Assembly (NCBI RefSeq): GCF_009766085.1
Contig: NZ_LMUF01000052.1
Span: forward strand, 87,172-151,171
DNA length: 64,000 nt
Source: Burkholderia sp. S171
Lineage (GTDB): Bacteria > Pseudomonadota > Gammaproteobacteria > Burkholderiales > Burkholderiaceae
Direction of reading: 5' to 3'
Part shown: in pieces, positions 1-8,615 of the stretch
Numbering within the stretch: position 1 is the stretch's first letter
Layout of the letters: each line of letters begins with the position of its first letter
The notes under the pieces: model-generated
The model's input: only the letters and a program-made list of their open reading frames with translations
What the model was told of the DNA's origin: nothing
Databases searched by the model: none
Position numbers and translations under genes: made by a program

Positions 1-832
1 CGCGGCCCTTCTTCACCAGGCCATGAATCAGCTTGCGTGCTTGCAGGAAGGTCACGCCGCCCGGCGCCGGACCCGCGACAGCAGGCATTACCGACGGATC
101 GAGCCCGTCGGCATCAATGGTCAGATAGTAGTTGCCGCCGTCCGGGATGCGCGCGAGCACGGTGTCCATGCCCACGTCATGAAGTTCGTACGCGGTGATC
201 AACTCCGACCCGTAAGCTTTAGCCGCGCGCAGTTCTTCCGGGCGGCCGCTACCTTGCGCGCGCAACCCGATCTGCACGATCTTCGCGACATGTTTCATTT
301 CCGATGCCCGGCGGATCGGACTGGAGAGCCCGTCACGCACGCCGTTCACTTCATCGCGCCAGTCGAGATGCGCGTCCACATGAACAAGCGTGATCGGGCC
401 AAGGCTGTCGAAGGCGCGCAGTACCGGCGTCGTAATACCGTGATCGCCGCCCATGACGATCGGCAACGCGCCCGCAGCGAGGATCTTCCGCACCGCTGCT
501 TCTACACGCTCATAGTGACTGCCCGGCGCCGCGAGGTCGGCGATCACATCGCCGCAATCGACAAAGCGGATATCGTCGCGTTCCTGCAAGAGCGGACCGT
601 CGATATCGAAATCGTAATGGCCGGGCGAGCGAACCACGCGGTCGGTCGCCTGACGGATTGCCGTGGGCGCGTTGGTCTGATCATTGGTGAAGTCAGCCGC
701 AGAGTACGCGGAGCCGTAGGGCATCCCCAGCACGGCGATGTCGGCCTCCAGGTTATCCAGGTCCATCGCGAGTTCGGAGTACAGCAAGGTCTTGTGGCCG
801 GTTCTCGGTGCGACAGTCAGTGGTTTTGTCAT
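1..832 (-). CDS. agmatinase-family ureohydrolase, 3' end cut by window
   Basis: Metal-dependent hydrolase of the arginase/agmatinase superfamily, which releases urea from a guanidino compound. It reads on the minus strand from ATG at 832 and runs off the left edge, giving 277 residues. The two Mn-binding signatures are visible: GGDHG and DAHLDW in the middle, and DADGLDPS near the visible C-terminus. It follows an amino-acid-type ABC importer (stop at 883, 50 bp upstream) in the same direction, so the pair probably imports and hydrolyses a guanidino compound such as agmatine or guanidinobutyrate. Family membership is clear; the substrate is inferred. It is closest in type to SpeB-like agmatinases, which act in the cytoplasm. 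Confidence 0.9.
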   Translation of the reverse strand, partial: MTKPLTVAPRTGHKTLLYSELAMDLDNLEADIAVLGMPYGSAYSAADFTNDQTNAPTAIRQATDRVVRSPGHYDFDIDGPLLQERDDIRFVDCGDVIADLAAPGSHYERVEAAVRKILAAGALPIVMGGDHGITTPVLRAFDSLGPITLVHVDAHLDWRDEVNGVRDGLSSPIRRASEMKHVAKIVQIGLRAQGSGRPEELRAAKAYGSELITAYELHDVGMDTVLARIPDGGNYYLTIDADGLDPSVMPAVAGPAPGGVTFLQARKLIHGLVKKGR

Positions 833-882
833 GATTAGGTATCCTTTATTTAAAATTCATGCACGAGGCATGGTGACCAACA

Positions 883-1545
883 TCAGGCGCGCCGGTAGCG
901 CGTCGCGTAGCGCTCCGACCACTGCCCTGCAACGTCGAGCAGCACACTACAGAGCCAGTAGATCAGCGCGGTCGTACCAAGCACTTCGACGTAGGCGAAG
1001 GTGTCAGCGGTAAGCAGGTTGCTCTGATACGTGAGTTCGGTGAGACTCATCACCGAGAAGATCGACGAGTCCTTGAACATCATGATCGTGAGGCTGGTTG
1101 TCGCTGGCGCCAGATATCCGAAAATCTGCGGCAGCACGACATGACGCTGAACCTGAAGGCCGGATAGCCCGAGCGATCTCGCGGCCTGGACCTGTCCATG
1201 GGCGAGACTGCCGAACGCCGCGCGCAGGATTTCGCAGAAATAACCACCGGTGTAGAACGCGGTCGCGGCTACGCCAATGGCGAACGCCGGCATGGCAACG
1301 CCAATTTTCGGCAAGCCGAAGAAGCTGAGGTAAACGAGGATCAGGAACGGCACATTACGCACGATTTCCACATAAGCCAGCGCGCTTGCCTGCAACATGC
1401 GCCAAGTGGATGCGCGAAAATACGCGGCAATCGTTCCCAGCACGATGCCCAGCGGAATGCCGAGCACGCAGACTTGCGCCGTGACCTTGAGCCCCTTGAG
1501 AAGCGGCAGGATGGACGACTCGACAACAGCGAAGTCAATGGACAT
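883..1545 (-). CDS. polar amino-acid ABC transporter permease (second subunit)
   Basis: Inner-membrane permease of the HisMQ/GlnP family, 220 residues with about five hydrophobic segments. The EAA-type cytoplasmic loop is seen as AARSLGLSGLQVQRHVVLPQ. The start is set at the ATG at 1545 because homology begins there (MSIDFAVVE). Upstream in-frame sequence belongs to the 3' end of the previous permease, with which it overlaps by 11 bp, suggesting translational coupling. With the other permease and the binding protein it forms an importer feeding the ureohydrolase. No ATPase gene is seen in the operon within this window; it may lie left of position 1 or be shared. Confidence 0.92.
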   Translation of the reverse strand: MSIDFAVVESSILPLLKGLKVTAQVCVLGIPLGIVLGTIAAYFRASTWRMLQASALAYVEIVRNVPFLILVYLSFFGLPKIGVAMPAFAIGVAATAFYTGGYFCEILRAAFGSLAHGQVQAARSLGLSGLQVQRHVVLPQIFGYLAPATTSLTIMMFKDSSIFSVMSLTELTYQSNLLTADTFAYVEVLGTTALIYWLCSVLLDVAGQWSERYATRYRRA

Positions 1546-2227
1546 TGGGCAGCACCTTCGCCACGCGGCGTTCGAGACCACGCGATGCCGACGACGCGAG
1601 AAACAGGATCGCGAAGTAGACCGCCGCCGTCGCGGAGAACACCTGCAACGGCAAGTTCGTCTGCAGCGTGGCGTCGCGTGCGACCGTCGCCAAGTCATGC
1701 ACCGCAATGATCGACATCAGCGAGGAAGCCTTCAGCAACATCGTGAACTCGTTGGTCAGCGGTGGAATGGAGCGATAGAAAAGCTGCGGAAACACGATAT
1801 AACGCCAGACCTGCACCGGCGGCATGCCAAGTGCCCGAGCAGCCGGTATCTGTCCGCGTCCGAGCGAGTTCAGCGCACCGCGAAGGATCTCCGACACGTA
1901 CGCAGCCGTGTTCATCGCCAGCGCGAGAATGCCGGCTTGCAGCGGCGAGAGCGGCAGATGGAGCACGGAAGGCAGGACGTAATACGCCACCAGCATCTGG
2001 ATCAACGCCGGCGTACCGCGTATCACGCTGACATAAAAAATCACGACCGCAGTCAGCACGCGTCCACCATGCTGACGCACAAGCAACAGCAGCGAACCGA
2101 TTACGACACCGAGCGCGAACGCCACCACGCTGGCTGCGATCGTGGTGGCGGCACCCTCGGCGACATCGTGAAGGAACGGCCCAAGCGCAGCGATCAGACC
2201 GCTAAGGTTGCTCAGAGAGGCGAACAT
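1535..2227 (-). CDS. polar amino-acid ABC transporter permease (first subunit)
   Basis: Inner-membrane permease of the His/Glu/Gln/Arg ABC family, 230 residues with several membrane spans. The EAA loop is visible as AARALGMPPVQVWRYIVFPQ. It lies 13 bp after the binding-protein gene and overlaps the next permease by 11 bp, so the three are one transcription unit. The two permeases differ clearly and probably form a heterodimeric channel. The substrate cannot be read from the sequence; the neighbouring ureohydrolase suggests a basic or guanidino compound. Confidence 0.92.
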   Translation of the reverse strand: MFASLSNLSGLIAALGPFLHDVAEGAATTIAASVVAFALGVVIGSLLLLVRQHGGRVLTAVVIFYVSVIRGTPALIQMLVAYYVLPSVLHLPLSPLQAGILALAMNTAAYVSEILRGALNSLGRGQIPAARALGMPPVQVWRYIVFPQLFYRSIPPLTNEFTMLLKASSLMSIIAVHDLATVARDATLQTNLPLQVFSATAAVYFAILFLASSASRGLERRVAKVLPNVH

Positions 2228-2240
2228 GCAGCGCCCCGGG

Positions 2241-3089
2241 TCAGACCGCGCCTTCAGGCAGATAGCCGCTGGTCGGCAGGTTCATCGTGTAACCGAACCA
2301 CTTCTGCTGCATTTGCGCGAGCTGGCCGTTCTTCGTCAGTTCCATAAGCGACGTATTGATGAAGTCGCGAATCTCCTTGTCTTGCGGATTCGCGACCCAG
2401 GCGAGCATCTTCGGCTCACCAATCTTGCCGACTACGCGAAACTGTCCCGGCTCCTTCTTCATCAGGACCGCGACAATATTCGACGGCATGATCCCCACGT
2501 CGAGCGTCTTGTTCGTCAGCGCAACCATCACATCCGGATATGCCTGAAACAGCTTGATGTCTGCATAACCCGCACCCTTCGTTTTCAGTTGCGTATCGAA
2601 CGCCTGCGCGATCGGTTGTGATGACGAGCCCATCTGCGTACCGACTATCTTCCCGGCCGCATCGTCCGCCTTGGTGACGGCGGTATCGCTTGCACGCACG
2701 ACCAGCACCGTGTCGACCACGCCCACCGGCTCGGAGAAGGCAAAGCGTTTTGCCCGTTCCGGATTGATGCCAACACTTGTCGCCACGAAGTCGAACTTGT
2801 GCGTCATGAGCCCGGGCAGCAAGCCCTGGAACGGCAGGTTGACCTGATCGAGCGTGACCCCGAGCTTGGTCGCCATATACACGAGGATGTCGTGCCCGTA
2901 GCCCACCACCTTCCCGTTCTCGACGAATTCGAACGGTTCGTAAGCGGCTTCAGTGCCGACCGTCAGCTTGCCGCGCTGGCGGATATCGGCGAGCGTTCCG
3001 CCCTCGGCAAACGCCAAGGACGGCATCGCCAGCGCAAGCGAGACGCCGCCTGCAACGGTAAGAAATTTGCGACGGTCGAGCGTGATCAT
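2241..3089 (-). CDS. ABC transporter substrate-binding protein, amino-acid type
   Basis: Periplasmic solute receptor of the SBP_bac_3 family, 282 residues. The N-terminus has a twin-arginine-like export signal (DRRKFLT followed by a hydrophobic stretch and AFA before EGG). The family motif is recognisable from about residue 40 (RGKLTVGTEAAYEPFEFV). I chose ATG at 3089 because a GGGGGAA ribosome-binding site lies just upstream and the signal peptide starts there; the open frame extends further without homology. It is the first gene of the operon binding protein, permease, permease, ureohydrolase. Ligand unknown; a basic amino acid, agmatine or guanidino acid is inferred from context. Confidence 0.92.
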   Translation of the reverse strand: MITLDRRKFLTVAGGVSLALAMPSLAFAEGGTLADIRQRGKLTVGTEAAYEPFEFVENGKVVGYGHDILVYMATKLGVTLDQVNLPFQGLLPGLMTHKFDFVATSVGINPERAKRFAFSEPVGVVDTVLVVRASDTAVTKADDAAGKIVGTQMGSSSQPIAQAFDTQLKTKGAGYADIKLFQAYPDVMVALTNKTLDVGIMPSNIVAVLMKKEPGQFRVVGKIGEPKMLAWVANPQDKEIRDFINTSLMELTKNGQLAQMQQKWFGYTMNLPTSGYLPEGAV

Positions 3090-3223
3090 GAAGTTCCCCC
3101 GGGAAACTTTGAAAAGCGTTGAGAAGCGTTGGTGAGGGAAATGTAGGTAGTCAAAAAAGTTTTGAAAAACCATTTTTTCGTTGATATGGTTCCGGAAACC
3201 GAAACCTTTCAAGGCGCGCATCG
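3090..3223 (+). promoter_or_regulatory. divergent promoter region between transporter operon and LysR gene
   Basis: This 134-bp AT-rich stretch separates the minus-strand transporter operon from the plus-strand LysR gene, the usual place for LysR-type binding sites. It holds two direct repeats of the form GARAAGCGTT near 3110-3130 and the near-palindrome GGTTCCGGAAACC around 3188-3200. Which of these is an operator cannot be decided from sequence alone. Confidence 0.4.
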
Positions 3224-4108
3224 ATGAAGAAAATGGACTTGAACGAGCGTGACCTGCGTTCGCTGCGCGTGTTTTGCGCGGCCGCCCAGGCAAGCGGCTT
3301 CGCGGCGGCAGAGCGTGCATTGTCGATGTCGAAGGCGTCGATCAGCCGGCATATCAATGAGGTGGAAGCGCGGCTCGGGGTCAAATTATGTGAGCGCGGG
3401 CCGGGCGGGTTTCAGCTCACGGAGGGCGGAGAAGTCGCGTTGCGCGTGGCATTGCAGGCACTCGAAGCGCTGGAGCGGATCAAGCCTGAAGTCGATGCTG
3501 TGCGTGGGGTTTTGTCCGGACCCCTATTACTCGGAACATCCGAGCATGTGATGACGCATGAGGGGTGCAGGATCTCCGAGGCGCTGGGCGAGTTGCATCG
3601 GATTGCACCGCTTGTGAGGCCGTCGTTGTCCGTCATGACCTTTAACGATCTGGGTGCCGCGCTGGCTGAGCGGCGGGTGCAGATCGCCATTCGCGGCGCT
3701 TATAAGCGTATCCGGGCGTTTCGGCACTATCCACTTTTTACCGAAACGCATCGGGTGTTTTATCGGCCTGCGGCTGCGGGGGAGATTCAGGCGCACGGGG
3801 ATACGCGCGGGTTGCCGCTGGTTTATCGGCCTCATCCGTTTGTTGAGGACGCGCTTGCCACGCAAGGGTTTGTGCAAGGGCTGGAGGTGAGTGGACTCGA
3901 AGCCGTCGCGATGATGATCGCTACCGGGCGTTATGTCGGACTGCTGCCCGAGCACTACGCGGCGCAGCTTTCTCCGCGGTACGAGTTTGCAGTGTTGCCT
4001 GATTCGCCATTTTATTCGATGCCGTTTTGCGCCATCGTCGAGGAAGTGCGGCCCTTGACGCGTGCTGCGGAGGCGTTTTTGAATTTGCTGTTGGAGGCGC
4101 ATCGGTGA
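3224..4108 (+). CDS. LysR-family transcriptional regulator
   Basis: Transcriptional regulator of 294 residues. An N-terminal winged helix-turn-helix (about residues 7-66, with SISRHINEVEARLGVKL) is followed by a periplasmic-binding-like effector domain. It is transcribed divergently from the ureohydrolase/ABC importer operon, with 134 bp between the starts, so it is the likely regulator of that operon. An alternative ATG three codons downstream is possible. The codons are noticeably more AT-rich at third positions (TTT, TAT, CAT) than in the transporter genes beside it. Confidence 0.92.
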   Translation: MKKMDLNERDLRSLRVFCAAAQASGFAAAERALSMSKASISRHINEVEARLGVKLCERGPGGFQLTEGGEVALRVALQALEALERIKPEVDAVRGVLSGPLLLGTSEHVMTHEGCRISEALGELHRIAPLVRPSLSVMTFNDLGAALAERRVQIAIRGAYKRIRAFRHYPLFTETHRVFYRPAAAGEIQAHGDTRGLPLVYRPHPFVEDALATQGFVQGLEVSGLEAVAMMIATGRYVGLLPEHYAAQLSPRYEFAVLPDSPFYSMPFCAIVEEVRPLTRAAEAFLNLLLEAHR

Positions 4109-4272
4109 GAGGGTTGATATTCTGCAGACCTTCTGCCCTTATTTCGTGCGATGCACCGAATCGATCGCTAGGAACCAGTGCATACGCCACTTCCAAAAGT
4201 CCGTTCACCACTCCAAGCCATTGTTTTAAAAGCCAACATATTCCTGGCACGGTTCACGCATAAGCACTCCGG

Positions 4273-4286
4273 TCCTACCGGTAGGA
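4273..4286. promoter_or_regulatory. 14-bp perfect palindrome overlapping the ribosome-binding site of the GntR gene
   Basis: TCCTACCGGTAGGA reads the same on both strands, and flanking CACTCC/GGAGTG bases add symmetry. Its right arm runs into the AGGAG ribosome-binding site of the GntR-type gene starting at 4296. It could be the regulator's own operator or an RNA hairpin masking the ribosome-binding site. Confidence 0.5.
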
Positions 4287-4295
4287 GTGCACTGC

Positions 4296-4955
4296 ATGAG
4301 CATGTCGAATTTCGTTGCGCAAACCCTTCAGCAACGCATTCTTTCAGGCGTATACGTGCCCGGTGAAGTCCTGCCCGGGCAGCGCGAACTAGCAGGCCAG
4401 CTCGGCGTCAGCCGCGGCGCCCTGCGCGAAGCCGTGTCCGTACTGATGACGCTAGGCTTCCTTCGCTCTATCCCCGGTAAAGGCACGTTCGTCTCGCATC
4501 GCGGCCAACGCGATACGGAGCCCGTCAGCCGTAGCGCCGAGCAAACCATGCAACTGCGCTACATCATCGAACCCTCCGCGGCTGCACTCGCCGCACGAAC
4601 AACCGGCCCCGGCGTAGCAAGCCAGTTCCGCGACATGCAAGCACGCTTCAAAGATGCTCTGCTGCGCAACGACCTGATAGACGCCGCCAACTGCGACCTC
4701 GCTTTCCATCAGGCAATTGCCGCCTGCTCCGGCAACGACATCCTCGCGGAAATCTCCCACTCGTTCGAAGACCGTATTGGCAAAAGTCAACGCTTTCCCC
4801 TCGCCAATACGCCACGTCTGATCGAGGCGTTCGAGGAACACGAACACATTGTTGCCGCGATTACCGGCGGCAACGCCACCGCCGCCATGACCGCGATGCA
4901 GCGCCATCTGCGAGGCGCCGCCGAACGCGCCGGCATCGTTTTCACCATTCCGTAA
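4296..4955 (+). CDS. GntR/FadR-family (FCD domain) transcriptional regulator
   Basis: DNA-binding regulator of 219 residues. The GntR winged helix is at about residues 5-68 (GQRELAGQLGVSRGALREAV is the recognition region), followed by an all-helical FCD ligand domain with its conserved histidines (AFHQAIAAC, EEHEHIVAAI, MQRHLRG). I place the start at ATG 4296 because AGGAG lies 8 nt upstream; a GTG at 4287 and an ATG at 4302 are alternatives. It lies 90 bp upstream of, and in the same direction as, the dipeptide-type ABC importer with amidase, which it probably controls. Confidence 0.92.
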   Translation: MSMSNFVAQTLQQRILSGVYVPGEVLPGQRELAGQLGVSRGALREAVSVLMTLGFLRSIPGKGTFVSHRGQRDTEPVSRSAEQTMQLRYIIEPSAAALAARTTGPGVASQFRDMQARFKDALLRNDLIDAANCDLAFHQAIAACSGNDILAEISHSFEDRIGKSQRFPLANTPRLIEAFEEHEHIVAAITGGNATAAMTAMQRHLRGAAERAGIVFTIP

Positions 4956-5045
4956 CTATCAGCATGACTAACTGAAGGTGTGCCGTTCCTGGCCGCCCTC
5001 CCCGGCATCCACCGAAGATCAACCACCATAAAGGACTGTCCCTGC

Positions 5046-6701
5046 ATGAACTTCATCAAATCAAGTTTGCTGACGTGGGCCTGCGCGCTGGCATGCAGCG
5101 CGCTCTTGCCTGCCACCGCACAAGCACAGGAAAAAGTGCTGAGAATCGCCATGACAGCAGGCGATATCCCCCGCACGCTGGGCCAACCTGACCAGGGTTA
5201 TGAGGGAAATCGCTTCACAGGCATCACCCTGTATGACGGCCTCACGCAATGGGACCTGAGCCACGAGAAAGGCCCGAGCGAACTGATCCCCGATCTCGCC
5301 ACGTCCTGGCAAGTCGATCCCAAGGACCACACCAAGTGGATCTTCAAGCTGCGCCCCGGCGTGAAGTTCCACGACGGCTCGCCCTTCAACGCCGACGCTG
5401 TCGTCTGGAACGTCGACAAGGTCCTCAACAAGACCGCGCCGAACTTCGACCCAAGCCAGGTCGGCGTGACCGCATCACGCATGCCCACGCTGCGCTCAGC
5501 ACGAAAGATCGACGACCTGACGGTCGAGCTGACGACTTCTGAACCCGACTCGTTCCTGCCAATCAACCTGACAAACCTGTATATGGCTTCGCCCGTACAG
5601 TGGCAGAAAAAACTCGCCGCCATCCCCGCGTCAGTGACCGATCCCGCCGAGCGCGACAAGCAGGCGTGGATCGCGTTCGCCGCCGATGCATCGGGTACGG
5701 GCCCGTTCAAGATGGCCCGCTTCGTACCGCGCGAACGCCTGGAGATGGTCAAGAACACCGAGTACTGGGACCCGGCGCGCAGGCCGAAGATTGATCGCGT
5801 AGTACTGCTGCCACTGCCCGAAGCCAACACGCGCACAGCAGCCCTGCTGTCAGGGCAAGTTGACTGGATCGAGGCGCCCGCGCCGGATTCCATGGACGCG
5901 ATCAAGTCGCGCGGTTTCAAGATCTATTCGAACCCGCAGCCCCACGTATGGCCGTGGCAGCTCTCGTTCCTGCCGGGTTCACCATGGCTCGACAAACGCG
6001 TGCGTTACGCAGCCAACCTCTGCGTGAACCGCACAGCGCTCAAGCAGTTGCTGGGCGGCATGATGAGCGAAGCGACCGGCACCTTCGAGCCGGGTGACCC
6101 GTGGCGCGGCAGCCCGACCTTTCAGATCAAGTACGACCCGGACGCGGCCCGCAAGCTGATGACCGAAGCCGGTTATTCGGCCGCCAAGCCGCTGAAGGTC
6201 AAGGTGCAGATTTCGGCTTCAGGATCGGGCCAGATGCAGCCGCTGCCCATGAACGAATTCGTGCAACAGAACCTGAAGGCCTGTTTCATCGACGTCAGCT
6301 TTGACGTGGTCGAGTGGAACACGCTCTACACCAATTGGCGCCTTGGTGCGAAGGACCCGTCGGCACATGGCGCTAACGCAACCAACGTGAGCTTCGCGTC
6401 GATGGACCCGTTCTTCGCCATGGTCCGCTTCGTCAGCACGCAAGCCTTCCCGCCGGTATCGAATAACTGGGGTTACTACAGCAACCCGAAGATCGATGCG
6501 CTGATCCAGCAAGCTCGGACGACCTTCGACGCGAAGCAACGCGACGTGCTGCTCGCGCAGTTGCACGGCGATATTGTCGACGACGCCCCCTTCATCTGGA
6601 TCGCGCATGACACAGGCCCCCGCGCGATCTCGGCCAAGGTGCACGGCGTGGTGCAGCCGAAGAGCTGGTTCATCGACATCGCCACCATGTCGATGAACTG
6701 A
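5046..6701 (+). CDS. ABC transporter substrate-binding protein, dipeptide/oligopeptide type
   Basis: Periplasmic solute receptor of the SBP_bac_5 family, 551 residues, the usual length for DppA/OppA relatives. A Sec signal peptide occupies about residues 1-27 with a cleavage site after ATAQA. Family segments are recognisable (LRPGVKFHDGSPFNADAVVW; later NLCVNRTALKQ). ATG 5046 is preferred over an upstream GTG because the signal peptide begins there and AAGGA lies upstream. It opens an operon of two permeases, two ATPases, an amidase and a cupin, so the ligand may be an amide or modified peptide rather than a plain dipeptide. Confidence 0.94.
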   Translation: MNFIKSSLLTWACALACSALLPATAQAQEKVLRIAMTAGDIPRTLGQPDQGYEGNRFTGITLYDGLTQWDLSHEKGPSELIPDLATSWQVDPKDHTKWIFKLRPGVKFHDGSPFNADAVVWNVDKVLNKTAPNFDPSQVGVTASRMPTLRSARKIDDLTVELTTSEPDSFLPINLTNLYMASPVQWQKKLAAIPASVTDPAERDKQAWIAFAADASGTGPFKMARFVPRERLEMVKNTEYWDPARRPKIDRVVLLPLPEANTRTAALLSGQVDWIEAPAPDSMDAIKSRGFKIYSNPQPHVWPWQLSFLPGSPWLDKRVRYAANLCVNRTALKQLLGGMMSEATGTFEPGDPWRGSPTFQIKYDPDAARKLMTEAGYSAAKPLKVKVQISASGSGQMQPLPMNEFVQQNLKACFIDVSFDVVEWNTLYTNWRLGAKDPSAHGANATNVSFASMDPFFAMVRFVSTQAFPPVSNNWGYYSNPKIDALIQQARTTFDAKQRDVLLAQLHGDIVDDAPFIWIAHDTGPRAISAKVHGVVQPKSWFIDIATMSMN

Positions 6702-6761
6702 CCTGAACCCGCCGCGGCTTGGGCACTCTGCGCCCGAGTCGCGGCAACCGGTCCCGACCTC

Positions 6762-7715
6762 ATGCTTTCCTATCTTCTACGGCGCGCGCTCTATGCGTTG
6801 CCGATCATGCTGGGCGTTGCGTTCCTCTGCTTCATGCTGGTTCATATCGCGCCGGGTGACCCGTTGGTCTCCATCCTGCCGCCCGATGCATCGGCTGACC
6901 TGCAGAAGCAACTGATGGAACTCTACGGTTTCAACCGTCCTTTGCCGGTGCAGTTCTTTAGCTGGGTCTGGCGCGCGCTGCACGGCGACCTCGGTACATC
7001 GATTGCGACTGGTCGACCGGTCGCCGGCGAAGTAATCAAGGCGGTCGGCAATACGATGATGATCGCTGCACTGGCCACGCTGATCGGCTTTGCCTTCGGC
7101 TCTCTGTTCGGTTTTGTCGCGGGCTACATGCGCGGCTCATGGATCGACCGCGCGGCTTCGCTCGTCTCCGTCACCGGCGTGAGCGTGCCGCATTACTGGC
7201 TGGGCATGGTCCTCGTGATCGTGTTCTCGGTGAAGCTGATGTGGCTGCCCGCCACTGGCGCGGGGCCGGATGGTTCGGCCGACTGGCATTGGGACTGGGC
7301 GCACTTCCAGTACCTCGTCCTCCCTGCGGTCACCATGTCGTTCATCCCCATGGGCATCATCGCGCGCACGGTCCGCGCGCTGGTGGCCGATACGCTGTCG
7401 CAGGAGTTCATGGTCGGATTGAGGGCGCGTGGCTTGAGCGAGTTCGCCCTGTTCCGTCACGTGCTGAAGAACTGCGCGCCGACCGCGTTGGCGGTAATGG
7501 GCCTGCAACTCGGTTATCTGCTGGGTGGATCGATCCTGATCGAGACAGTGTTCTCGTGGCCGGGCACCGGTTTTCTGCTCAACGCCGCGATCTTCCAACG
7601 GGACCTGCCGTTGCTGCAAGGCACGATCCTGGTACTCGCACTATTCTTCGTTATCCTGAATCTTTTGGTTGACATACTTCAAACCGTCTTCGATCCGCGT
7701 ATTGAAAGGGGCTGA
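6762..7715 (+). CDS. ABC transporter permease, DppB/OppB type
   Basis: Inner-membrane permease of 317 residues with about six membrane spans. The N-terminus (RRALYALPIMLGVAFLCFML) is typical of DppB-like subunits, and the EAA loop is seen as GLRARGLSEFALFRHVLKN. It starts 60 bp after the binding protein and ends 3 bp before the second permease. It forms the membrane channel with the DppC-type partner. Confidence 0.94.
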   Translation: MLSYLLRRALYALPIMLGVAFLCFMLVHIAPGDPLVSILPPDASADLQKQLMELYGFNRPLPVQFFSWVWRALHGDLGTSIATGRPVAGEVIKAVGNTMMIAALATLIGFAFGSLFGFVAGYMRGSWIDRAASLVSVTGVSVPHYWLGMVLVIVFSVKLMWLPATGAGPDGSADWHWDWAHFQYLVLPAVTMSFIPMGIIARTVRALVADTLSQEFMVGLRARGLSEFALFRHVLKNCAPTALAVMGLQLGYLLGGSILIETVFSWPGTGFLLNAAIFQRDLPLLQGTILVLALFFVILNLLVDILQTVFDPRIERG

Positions 7716-7718
7716 GCC

Positions 7719-8615
7719 GTGACCACGACTATCACCACCACCGGCGACACCGCCAAGCCCCTTGCCACGCCGTTGCGCTCGCGCGGACACGGCGCAAACG
7801 TGCTGCGGCGCCTGGTCCGCAATCCCCAGGCGATGCTCGGCGCCACGGTGATCCTCATCTTCCTGATCATGGCAGTAGCGGCGCCACTGCTGATGCCGGC
7901 CGATCCGTTCGCCGCGTCCATGTTCAATCGCCTGAAACCGATCGGCACAACGGGTTATCTGCTCGGCACCGACGAACTCGGCCGCGACATGCTGTCCCGC
8001 CTGATCCTGGGCGCTCGGTTGTCGCTCTTCATGGGCGTGACGCCGGTCCTGCTCGCGTTCGGTATTGGCGGAGCGGTGGGGGTCATGGCGGGTTACGCAG
8101 GCGGTGTGCTCAACGCGCTCGTGATGCGCACGATCGACGTGCTTTACGCGTTTCCGTCAGTGCTATTAGCGATCGCGCTATCGGGTGCGCTGGGTACAGG
8201 CATTGGCAACGCGCTGGTATCGCTGACCGTGGTGTTCATCCCGCAGATTGCGCGGATTGCCGAGAGCGTGACCACACAAGTACGCCGCAGTGATTTCGTC
8301 GACGCCGCACGCGCGTCGGGGGCAAGCGCTTTCACGATCGTGCGCGTGCATGTGCTCGGCAACGTGATCGGCCCGATCTTCGTGTTCTCCACCAGCCTCA
8401 TTTCCGTCTCGATGATCCTCGCCTCCGGCCTCTCGTTCCTCGGCTTGGGCGTCACGCCGCCGAACCCTGAGTGGGGCCTGATGCTCAATACCTTGCGCAC
8501 GGCAATCTATGTGCAGCCCTGGCTCGCGGCGCTGCCGGGCGTGTTTATCTTCGCGACCTCGATTGCTTTCAACGTGTTGTCCGACGGACTGCGCGCTGCG
8601 ATGGAGATCAAGTAA
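7719..8615 (+). CDS. ABC transporter permease, DppC/OppC type
   Basis: Inner-membrane permease of 298 residues, translated from GTG at 7719 with AAAGGGG upstream. The N-terminal cytoplasmic tail, the conserved GTDELGRDMLSRLILGARLS segment and the EAA loop AARASGASAFTIVRVHVLGN identify the DppC branch. The stop codon overlaps the start of the following ATPase (TAATG), indicating coupled translation. It is the heterodimer partner of the preceding permease. Confidence 0.94.
   Translation: MTTTITTTGDTAKPLATPLRSRGHGANVLRRLVRNPQAMLGATVILIFLIMAVAAPLLMPADPFAASMFNRLKPIGTTGYLLGTDELGRDMLSRLILGARLSLFMGVTPVLLAFGIGGAVGVMAGYAGGVLNALVMRTIDVLYAFPSVLLAIALSGALGTGIGNALVSLTVVFIPQIARIAESVTTQVRRSDFVDAARASGASAFTIVRVHVLGNVIGPIFVFSTSLISVSMILASGLSFLGLGVTPPNPEWGLMLNTLRTAIYVQPWLAALPGVFIFATSIAFNVLSDGLRAAMEIK

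Noticed and set aside
23..838. Long plus-strand open frame opposite the ureohydrolase
   Set aside because: The minus strand has clear agmatinase motifs throughout. The plus-strand product is arginine/histidine-rich with no family pattern, a typical antisense shadow in GC-rich DNA.
1397..2347. 316-codon plus-strand open frame across both amino-acid permeases
   Set aside because: It is antisense to two well-supported permeases and its product has the low-complexity Arg/His/Gln composition of a shadow frame.
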